Shown here one piece after another: positions 7,156 through 19,741 of a stretch of DNA of 19,741 nt. The translations under genes were made by a program, and so were the position numbers. Under the pieces are notes generated by a model. It saw only the letters and a program-made list of their open reading frames with translations, was not told the origin of the DNA and searched no databases. Every line of letters starts with the position of its first letter. Positions within the stretch are counted from its first letter, which is position 1. This DNA is from Betaproteobacteria bacterium (lineage in GTDB: Bacteria > Pseudomonadota > Gammaproteobacteria > Burkholderiales > SG8-39): contig SHXL01000023.1 of NCBI GenBank assembly GCA_009693345.1, positions 1-19,741 on the forward strand. Direction: 5' to 3'.

Positions 7156-8010
7156 CTATCCGGAGCCATGGGCGTCTGCAACGCGCGCGCCGCGTGACCA
7201 GATCCACACCTGGTTTCCTGTCACTGCGATCAGAATGACGACTCCGCACGCAAGCGTCGCGCCGGCCGGGACTTCGCCCGCCCCCAGCCAGACCCACAGC
7301 GGACCGAGCACTACTTCGAGGAGTCCGAGCAGTACGATCTCCGGCGCGCGCAGGGTTCGGCTCGCGAGCACCAGCAACATGCAGGGCAGCCCGAGCTGAA
7401 TCACGCCCAGTACCGCGAGAATCGCGAAGTCGCGCGGCGTGGCCGTAAACGGCAGCGCCCAGGGCAGCGTGGCCGCCGCCGATAAAAGGCCGCCGAGCAA
7501 CACCGCCGGCATCAGATCGATGCGCGCGGCCGAGTGCCACAGCATGACGATATTGATGGCGCTCGCCACTGGCACGCTGAGCGCGATGAGCATGCCGGAA
7601 AGATGCCGGCTCTCGTCAGCCTGCAGCCCGGCGCCGAACATCACCGCCATGCCCGCCTTGGCAAGCGCGATTGCAGCCCAGGTGTGCGCGGGTACCGATT
7701 CGCGAAGCACAAGCCAGGCAAGCAGGGCGGTCAGGAACGCGCCGATGCTGTTGGTCACCAGCACGTTGGCCGTCGTGGTGAGGGTGAGTGCGATGATGAA
7801 CGCGGTGAACATGAGCGCCCACATGGCGCCCTGCAGCGCGGCGAGCGCCGCGGCGACGAAAAGCGCCGCGAAAGAGCTGCGCCAAAAATGCGATTTCGAA
7901 GGCGTTCGCGCGCTCGATGCTGCGCGTCAGTACGCCGGCCATGCCCCACAGCACCGGGGCAAGGACCATTAACGCAAGCGCGACCGGCCGCCGCGGTGGC
8001 GCAGGCAGCG

Positions 8011-8014
<4 letters not shown>
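7156..8014 (-). pseudogene. EamA/DMT-family transporter, interrupted by a frameshift
   Basis: Starts at GTG 8014, overlapping the uvrA stop as GTGA. The first frame gives residues 1-52 (PVALALMVLAPVLWGMAGVL to LFRGAF), the second continues VAAALAALQGAMWALMFTAF through two EamA repeats to the end. Joined, they give 285 residues with about ten membrane segments, the usual size. The switch is at an AAAA run (7859-7862; TTTT on the coding strand), and the total of 859 bp is one base over. TTTANVLVTNSIGAFLTALLAW and a LRES segment are typical of the first EamA repeat; the second repeat spans about 148-275. The stretch between TM2 and TM3 looks short, so a small deletion near the frameshift is also possible. 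Likely exports an unknown metabolite if expressed. Confidence 0.78.
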
Positions 8015-13380
<5,366 letters not shown>

Positions 13381-13426
13381 CTGCGCATTTTACGCGGCGC
13401 GATACGAATCGGAATCCGCAGCAGGC

Positions 13427-13451
13427 AAAAAAAGCCCGGCCAGGCCGGGCT
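13427..13451 (-). terminator. Rho-independent terminator of the outer-membrane protein gene
   Basis: On the minus strand an 8-bp perfect stem AGCCCGGC / GCCGGGCT (13444-13451 with 13433-13440) with a 3-nt loop is followed by a run of seven T (13427-13433 as A on the plus strand). It lies 20 bp after the stop of the beta-barrel gene and 46 bp before the uvrA start, so it insulates uvrA from that gene. Confidence 0.85.
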
Positions 13452-13470
13452 CGTTGCTGCCGGCGTTGCC

Positions 13471-14129
13471 CTAGAAGCGGAATTTCAGGCCGGCCGTCCA
13501 GGCCCCGACGTCGCTTTCTCCCGTATTCCTGTCGCCCACATTGCTCATCCGTGTGTAGTCGAGGCGCAAACCGAAGCTGCGGTTAAAGTCATAGCCGATG
13601 CCGCCGCCAAACACGAAACTCGCCTTGGATCTTTTCGGGCTGGTGCTGGTTGCGGCAGGCACCGCGCCCGTGGTACTCAGATTGGTCTTCGCGCGGGTTT
13701 CGGCTAACCCGGCTTTGCCGAACAGGTAGAAATCCGTGTCCAGCGGCAGCTTGCCGATCCCTTGCAGGGTTAGGCACTGGTGTCAATTGTTCCGCCGGAA
13801 GTCCCGACAACCCCCGCTGTCGAGGTGCGCCTCGCGCTGATATTCCCATTGTTTGCATAGCCGCCTTCGACAGCCCAATAGCGGCTGAAATCGTAGCCGA
13901 CGGCCAGCGCGAACGTACTGGCAGACTCGTCCTTGGACAGGCTTTGCGCCGTGGACCCTGCGATCGGCAGGACATCGCTCGCGAATTTGAATCTTGCGGT
14001 TCCAACGGCGACCCCACCGTACCAGCCTTTGTCATCCGTGGCTGGTGCGGCAGCTTGGGCGCGCAGGCCGGGAGCAAAACCGGCTGTGAGCGTTCCGCAG
14101 ACCAGCACGACAGCGAGACTGTTTCGCAT
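13471..14129 (-). pseudogene. Outer-membrane beta-barrel protein (OmpA-like barrel), frameshifted
   Basis: The first frame starts at ATG 14129 with GGAGG 7 nt upstream (a GTG at 14135 would be only 1 nt from it). It encodes a signal peptide (MRNSLAVVLV to GLRAQA) and the first barrel strands (GWYGGVAVGTARFKF, ALAVGYDFSRYWAVEGGYA), then stops at 13770. From about 13775 a second frame continues LQGIGKLPLDTDFYLFGKAG, FVFGGGIGYDFNRSFGLRLDYTRM and ends WTAGLKFRF, with the terminal Phe typical of outer-membrane proteins. Together about 219 residues, the usual size of an eight-stranded OmpA-like barrel. 659 bp is one base short of a multiple of three, so a single missing base near 13773-13785 explains it. 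A terminator follows. Confidence 0.8.
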
Positions 14130-14249
14130 ATGCACGCCTCCAGGAAGGGATCGAAGAATAGCGCTGCCAAGCCGGAAAGGAAAATCGCAGCCGGCTCTTG
14201 CCTGCGGCGCGTATCATTTGGCGGATCCGCGCAGCGGGCTGGCCCACAG

Positions 14250-14939
14250 GTGTTCTCGACCAGGGAAACAACGGCGCACTTCAAGACCCGGTTTCGCTTC
14301 ACGGCGATGCTGGTCGTCATTTTCTCGCTGACCGCCGTTGGCGCGCTTCTGTGGACGCAGTTCTCCTCGCAGGACGAACTGCGCCGGCAGCATCAGGCGC
14401 GCGTCGCCGGCTGGTTCGCCCTGCACTAGGATGTCACCGAACGCAAGCTCGCCGAGCGCGCGCTGGCTGAAAGCGAAGCGCGGTTCCGGGCGGTTTTCGA
14501 GCGTTCGCTTGCCGGCATATCGCTCTCCGACCTCGATGGCGGGTACCTTTCGGTCAATCCCGCCTATTGCGATCTGGTGGGTTATTCGGCCGACGAGCTG
14601 GTCGGCCGCATGAAAGTGCAGGATCTTTTCGATCAACGGGACGAGAAATTCGCGGCACTGTTCGACCAGCTCCGCCGCGGTGAGATCGACCATTTCGACC
14701 GCGACCGGCGCTACCGTCGCAAGGACGGCGCAGGGCTCTGGGGGCGTGTGGCGGTGGTCTCGGTTCGCGACAGCGAGGGCCGGCCAAAATACTTCGTTGC
14801 CATCGTGGTCGACGTCACCGAGGATGGCGACAAGCTGCTCGGATTCGTGGAGCGCATCATCCGCCGGCACGGCGGGCGCATCTGGGCCGAGGCGCGGCCC
14901 GGGAAGGGGGCAACGTTTTCCTTCACCCTGGGCGCCTGA
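14250..14939 (+). pseudogene. Remnant of a PAS-domain sensor histidine kinase
   Basis: One frame, interrupted by TAG at 14427-14429. Before the stop is a single membrane segment (RFTAMLVVIFSLTAVGALLW) and a short linker. After it comes DVTERKLAERALAESEARF, the usual bridge between two PAS domains, then one PAS domain (FRAVFERSLAGISLSDLDGG to YFVAIVVDVTE). This joins directly to FVERIIRRHGGRIWAEARPG and GKGATFSFTL, the very end of a HATPase domain. The HisKA domain, the phosphorylated His, and the N, G1 and F boxes are missing. The start is uncertain (GTG 14250 or ATG 14307). No response regulator is next to it. Two internal deletions plus a nonsense codon indicate a dead gene, although the PAS part alone (from ATG 14577) could still be translated. 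Confidence 0.75.
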
Positions 14940-14947
14940 ACCGGCAT

Positions 14948-14975
14948 CGCGTTTAACGCGTAAACCGATTCGGTT
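14948..14975. promoter_or_regulatory. Two tandem 13-bp inverted repeats, operator-like
   Basis: CGCGTTTAACGCG (14948-14960) and AACCGATTCGGTT (14963-14975) are each perfect inverted repeats with 6-bp arms around one base, their centres 15 bp apart. They lie between the dead kinase gene and the leader ORF/M20 gene, 20 bp before the first ATG. Position and symmetry suit a regulator-binding site; no regulator gene is nearby. This is structure seen in the sequence; function is inferred. Confidence 0.35.
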
Positions 14976-14995
14976 CCCAGTCGTTATCAGGAGAT

Positions 14996-15121
14996 ATGAG
15001 CTTCATCCGGCGCATCCTCGTTTCCCTCCGGCGGCCCCCCGCGCGCTACGGCGAGGAAGTGCTGTTCGCGGGCTGGGTGCAGCTGCCGAAGGCCATCCGG
15101 GAGATAATCCGCCGGAGATGA
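14996..15121 (+). CDS. 41-residue leader-like ORF overlapping the M20 gene
   Basis: ATG 14996 is preceded by AGGAG (14989-14993), rather close (2 nt) to the start. The frame encodes 41 residues beginning MSFIRRILVSLRRPP, strongly basic with a mixed hydrophobic middle (EVLFAGWVQL), and ends in a TGA that overlaps the M20 start as ATGA. No homologue is recognised. It could be a small protein, a coupling leader that delivers ribosomes to the M20 start (which lacks an obvious Shine-Dalgarno of its own), or chance. Confidence 0.35.
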   Translation: MSFIRRILVSLRRPPARYGEEVLFAGWVQLPKAIREIIRRR

Positions 15122-16506
15122 GCCGGGACCGGGCGATAGCCCACGCTGAGAGGTACTTCGACGAGGGCGGATTCTTCGCCGACCTCGCGCGCCGGGTCGC
15201 CATTGCCACCGAAAGCCAGAATCCCGAGCGTGGTCCGGAGCTTTCCCGCTACCTCGCCGGGGAGATGCAGCCGAGTTTCGAGCGGCTCGGCTTCCATTGC
15301 AGGATCTACGACAACCCGGCCGGCGGATACGGGCCCTTCCTCATCGCCGAGCGCATCGAGGACCCCGGGCTGGTCACGGTCCTCTCGTACGGCCACGGCG
15401 ACGTCATTCGCGGACAGGAGCAGAGCTGGCGTGCCGGGCTCGATCCCTGGAAGCTCGCCCGGGAGGGCGACCGGCTCTATGGGCGAGGCACTGCCGACAA
15501 CAAAGGCCAGCACTCCATCAACCTGGCCGCCATGGCCGCGGCAATTGTCGCGCGCGGCAAGCTCGGCTTCAACCTGAAGGTACTGATCGAGACGGGCGAG
15601 GAAGTCGGGTCGCCGGGCCTGAAGGATTTTTGCATCAAGAATAAGAACTTGCTGAAGGCTGACGTGCTGATCGCTTCCGACGGGCCCCGCCTGCAGCCCG
15701 GGCAGCCGACGATCTTCCTCGGCTCGCGCGGCGCGCTCAACATGGATCTCGTGATCGACTTGCGCGAAGGCGGCCACCACTCGGGCAACTGGGGCGGGCT
15801 GCTCGCCAACCCGGGCGTGATCCTCGCCCACGCGCTCGCGGGCATCACCGGGCCGAAGGGCGAGATCGAGGTGAAGGAATGGCGCCCGGACTCCCTCACG
15901 CCCTCGGTACGCGAGGCACTTGCGGGCCTGGAAGTGGACGGCGGCACGGACGGCCCGAAGGTGGACCCGGATTGGGGCGAGCCCGACCTCACGCCCGCGG
16001 AGCGCGTGTTCGGCTGGTCGAGCTTCGAGGTCCTCGCCTTCACCTGCGGCAATCCCGACAAGCCGGTCAACGCCATTCCGCCGCGCGCGAGCGCGCACTG
16101 CCAGCTGCGCTACGTCGTCGGCGTGGACCCGGCGGACATCGTGCCGGCCCTGCAGCGCCATTTTGCCGCTACGGGCTTCCCGATGGTGAAGGTGACGGCC
16201 GCGCGCGAAGGTTTCTTCCCGGCGACGCGCCTGGATCCGCGGCACCCCTGGGTTGTCTGGGTAAGGAATTCATTGGAAAAGACAAGCCATCAACCGACGG
16301 CAATCCTCCCCAATCTGGGCGGTTCGCTGCCGAACGACGTCTTCGCCGACGACCTCGGCCTGCCCACCGTCTGGATTCCGCACTCCTACGCGTCCTGCAG
16401 CCAGCATGCGCCCAACGAGCACATGCTCGCACCCGTCGCGCGCGATGCGCTGCGGCTCATGGCTGGACTGATGTGGGACCTTGGCGAGGCGGGGACGCCG
16501 CGCTAG
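15118..16506 (+). CDS. M20-family metallopeptidase / amidohydrolase
   Basis: A 462-residue zinc-dependent enzyme of the ArgE/DapE/CPG2-like M20 family, which cleaves dipeptides or N-acyl amino acids. Likely di-metal ligands and catalytic residues: His93 and catalytic Asp95 in YGHGD, bridging Asp127 in GTADNKGQ, catalytic Glu161/Glu162 in ETGEEVGS, Asp188 in SDGP, and His430 in SQHAPNEH. A dimerisation lid domain lies between about 210 and 330 (starting LGSRGALNMDLVI). The frame is open upstream to 14680, but ATG 15118 fits the usual N-terminus (RAIAHAERYFDEGGFFADLARRVAI). No signal peptide, so cytoplasmic. Substrate not predictable. Its TAG (16504-16506) shares CTAG with the stop of the convergent lipoprotein gene. 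Confidence 0.88.
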   Translation: MSRDRAIAHAERYFDEGGFFADLARRVAIATESQNPERGPELSRYLAGEMQPSFERLGFHCRIYDNPAGGYGPFLIAERIEDPGLVTVLSYGHGDVIRGQEQSWRAGLDPWKLAREGDRLYGRGTADNKGQHSINLAAMAAAIVARGKLGFNLKVLIETGEEVGSPGLKDFCIKNKNLLKADVLIASDGPRLQPGQPTIFLGSRGALNMDLVIDLREGGHHSGNWGGLLANPGVILAHALAGITGPKGEIEVKEWRPDSLTPSVREALAGLEVDGGTDGPKVDPDWGEPDLTPAERVFGWSSFEVLAFTCGNPDKPVNAIPPRASAHCQLRYVVGVDPADIVPALQRHFAATGFPMVKVTAAREGFFPATRLDPRHPWVVWVRNSLEKTSHQPTAILPNLGGSLPNDVFADDLGLPTVWIPHSYASCSQHAPNEHMLAPVARDALRLMAGLMWDLGEAGTPR

Positions 16507-16987
16507 TCGTCGCGGATGCCGATGCGGTCCTCGTCCGCCACGTCAACCATTTCCCGCACTACGCCATCGTCCGAGAACTGCGCGAAGACGATGCGCGGGC
16601 CGATGCCCGCATAGCGATACTCCCACCAGTCGCGCTTCTGGCGATCGAGGCGGCCCTGGTTGCCGGGCGGCCCGAGTAGTTCGTTCACTTCCTTCTTGGT
16701 CCAGCTGTTGGCCACTACTTTGGCGAAGGTCGCCTGCTGCATGCGCTGTTCGATCGACTTCATCACGCCGTCAGATCCGAGCGTGACCACATACATAGCA
16801 CGGCCGTAGGGCAGGCGCGAAAAGTAGAGCGCGCTGTCGCCGTTGGCGAGCTTCAGGCGTTGCGCCGGCTCCCCCAGCCGCGCTTCCGCCTCGGCCGCCG
16901 TGGACTTTCCGGGCACGAGAATCGGGCCGCCGAAGGCGGCGCAGCCGCGAGGAGTGCCGTGAAAGTTACGGTCAAGATCTGCTTCAT
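16503..16987 (-). pseudogene. BamE-like small lipoprotein, frameshifted in its signal peptide
   Basis: From ATG 16987 the frame gives MKQILTVTFTALLA; a second frame continues GCAAFGGPILVPGKSTAAEA to the stop at 16503. Inserting one G at about 16945 (GCGGC to GCGGGC on the coding strand) restores the lipobox LLAGC and a 161-residue protein; the 485-bp span is exactly one base short. The mature part, with VPGKSTAAEAEARLGEPAQR and later NSWTKKEVNELLGPPGNQGR, has two copies of the short helix-turn LLGxP pattern seen in SmpA/BamE-like proteins; WWEYRYAGIG is a further conserved-looking stretch. Probably an envelope lipoprotein of unknown function. The frame in the mature domain alone could start at GTG 16916, but without export it would be in the wrong place. 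Confidence 0.7.
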
Positions 16988-17045
16988 GGGCCGGCTCGAC
17001 AGTCGATATACCAAGTGAACACGCAAGCGGGAGTTTTGTTCCCCT

Positions 17046-17051
17046 TACAAT
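17046..17051 (+). promoter_or_regulatory. Possible -10 element for the lipoprotein-ettA unit
   Basis: TACAAT lies 21 bp before the ATG at 17073 in the 85-bp gap between divergent genes. Transcription would begin near 17058 and give a very short leader holding AAGGA (17061-17065). No convincing -35 hexamer is present at 16-18 bp spacing, so the call is weak. Confidence 0.3.
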
Positions 17052-17072
17052 AGCGGCCCCAAGGATACGTCC

Positions 17073-17601
17073 ATGCCCATGAAAAACGTTTTCGTGTTCG
17101 CGGCCATCGTGCTGCTGGCGTTCGCGGGCTGCGGCAAGGGCCCCTCGAAAGCCGATGCGATCCGCTTCAACGACGCGCTGGTCGACTCCAACGATCGCAT
17201 CGCCAAGGCGGGCAGCGCGTTCGCCGAAGCGGCCGCGGCGGCGGTGGGCGGCGGGATCATCGAAGTGGGCAAGGCGAAGCGCGAATTCGAGAACCTCAAC
17301 GACGCCGTCAACCGCTCGATGGCGGATGTGCGCAGCACTGAAAGTGCCCGGGACTCCGGCGGCGAAGGCCTTTTACGGTGAACACCAGGCCCTGCTGAAG
17401 AAGCAGGAACTGATCGTCAAGGACGATTGCCGCATGATCCTCAAGGCGCTGGAGGACACGCTGCTCACGCCGCAGCAGCGCATGACGAAGATCCGGCCGA
17501 TTGCGAACTACCTCGGGTCGCTGGACCGGGACGAAGTCTCCAGCGTCAAGCGGGCGCAGTTTGCTTTCGCCCTGGAGCAGGATTTCGAACTGAAAAAATA
17601 A
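17073..17601 (+). pseudogene. Uncharacterised lipoprotein, frameshifted at about 17338
   Basis: ATG 17073 has AAGGA 7 nt upstream, better placed than for ATG 17079. The product begins with a lipoprotein signal peptide (MPMKNVFVFAAIVLLAFAGC; lipid-carrying Cys20), then a helical, charged region (ADAIRFNDALVDSNDRIAKA). The frame shifts after MADVRS: the following frame reads LKVPGTPAAKAFYGEHQALL to ALEQDFELKK, ending at 17601. Total length 529 bp is one base over, so one extra base (the A in CAGCACTG) explains it. The intact protein would be 175 residues, mostly alpha-helical. I do not recognise the family. The ettA start is 6 bp downstream, so both are probably on one transcript. Confidence 0.65.
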
Positions 17602-17607
17602 GGAATC

Positions 17608-19266
<1,659 letters not shown>

Positions 19267-19550
19267 TGCAGATCTCCGAGCGGTTAGCCCGAAGTGTCCG
19301 CATTATCGGATGAGGTTCCGCGTCGGCCAAGAAGCGGACGTTAGGTGGCATCGTGGCTAGCGGACGCAAGACCATCTGCTTCCGCGGTATACGGCGAAGG
19401 TCGGCGGGCTGCAGCGCGGAGGAAATGGGATCTTCTTGGTCGTACTCGTCATATCCACGCATGCCGGAAAAGGCGTAGGCAGCGGCCCCGCGGGAGTCGG
19501 CGCGAGCGCCGGGTCAGGGAACGTCCGCTGCGTCGTCTGTGATGGGCAGT
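19267..19550. other. Gene-free stretch between ettA and the IS end
   Basis: No reading frame here has recognisable protein similarity or a convincing start. No clear terminator follows ettA. The only structure seen is a pair of GTCCGC (19296-19301) and GCGGAC (19334-19339) in inverted order 32 bp apart, with further GCGGAC (19360-19365) and GTCCGC (19523-19528) copies, which may be chance in GC-rich DNA or debris of a mobile sequence. Confidence 0.5.
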
Positions 19551-19741
19551 TGTGGGCTTCCCCCGAATTCCCGGACACTACCCTAAGCATTCTCTAGCTT
19601 TTTCGAACTGATCCGGACTTACCTGCCCGAGCGTCGAATGCCGACGCCGTGGATTGTAGAACCGTTCGATGTAGTCGAACACGTCGGCCCGGACCTCATC
19701 TCGCGTCACGTAGCGTTTGCGAGCCGTTCGTTCGGTCTTCA
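19551..19741 (-). mobile_element. IS3-family insertion sequence, 3' end (runs off right edge)
   Basis: The element carries the transposase tail described separately. Beyond the transposase stop, the plus strand reads TGTGGGCTTCCCCCGAATTC then CCGGACACTA inward from about 19551; IS3-family ends begin with TG, so 19551 or 19553 is the likely boundary. The other end is outside the window, so the boundary is provisional. Confidence 0.5.
19578..19741 (-). CDS. IS3-family transposase OrfB, C-terminal 53 residues
   Basis: The minus strand from the right edge encodes KTERTARKRYVTRDEVRADV, then FDYIERFYNPRRRHSTLGQV and SPDQFEKA before TAG. YIExFYNxxRRHSxLGxxSPxxFE is the diagnostic C-terminal block of IS3-family integrase-type transposases. 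The last catalytic Glu of the DDE triad lies just before the LKTE segment, beyond the window edge. The gene is intact at its 3' end. Confidence 0.9.
   Translation of the reverse strand, partial: KTERTARKRYVTRDEVRADVFDYIERFYNPRRRHSTLGQVSPDQFEKARECLG

Noticed and set aside
14680..15117. N-terminal extension of the M20 reading frame to 14680
   Set aside because: This part overlaps the PAS remnant in another frame and encodes Arg/Ser/Pro-rich sequence; family similarity begins right after ATG 15118.
19296..19339. GTCCGC...GCGGAC inverted pair after ettA as a terminator
   Set aside because: Arms are only 6 bp with a 32-bp loop and no T tract follows.

Overview
The window reads as chromosomal DNA from a high-GC betaproteobacterium (Burkholderiales / Rhodocyclales / Nitrosomonadales-like; inferred from overall GC, EttA and PepN closely matching the enterobacterial proteins I remember, and a double-length UvrA of the kind I know from betaproteobacteria). 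It is bracketed by two insertion-sequence ends: the start of an ISL3-family transposase at the left edge (minus strand) and the tail of an IS3-family transposase at the right edge (minus strand).

Layout. (1) 1-149: 5' part and putative terminal repeat of an ISL3-like element, ending only about 26 bp before (2) a cytochrome c fused to a cytochrome P460-like domain (176-988) with its own terminator. (3) 1039-3935, plus strand: FlK-like hotdog thioesterase, DadA-like FAD oxidoreductase, short-chain dehydrogenase, a tiny membrane protein and a DUF167/YggU protein, tightly packed and probably co-transcribed. (4) 13380-3932, minus strand: a four-ATPase, 1789-residue UvrA, an EamA/DMT transporter (frameshifted), aminopeptidase N, and an NnrU-family membrane protein (frameshifted), with 4-nt overlap or 9-16 bp gaps. 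(5) 13427-14129, minus strand: terminator and a frameshifted outer-membrane beta-barrel gene. (6) 14250-14939: remains of a PAS sensor histidine kinase with a nonsense codon and collapsed domains. (7) 14948-16506: two tandem inverted repeats, a 41-codon leader-like ORF and an M20 metallopeptidase coupled by ATGA. (8) 16503-17601: two divergent lipoprotein genes, each with a single-base frameshift; the second leads into ettA (17608-19266). (9) 19267-19741: about 280 bp without a gene, then the IS3 end.

Most intact genes are housekeeping or metabolic. The unusual items are the cytochrome c-P460 fusion directly behind an IS end, the asymmetric double UvrA, the operator-like palindromes plus leader ORF before the M20 gene, five single-base frameshifts concentrated in small accessory genes, two convergent gene pairs that share a CTAG as both stop codons, and recurring short AT-rich codon islands inside high-GC genes. 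I see no CRISPR array, tRNA, rRNA, phage module or recognisable defence island, and no clearly new multi-gene system.
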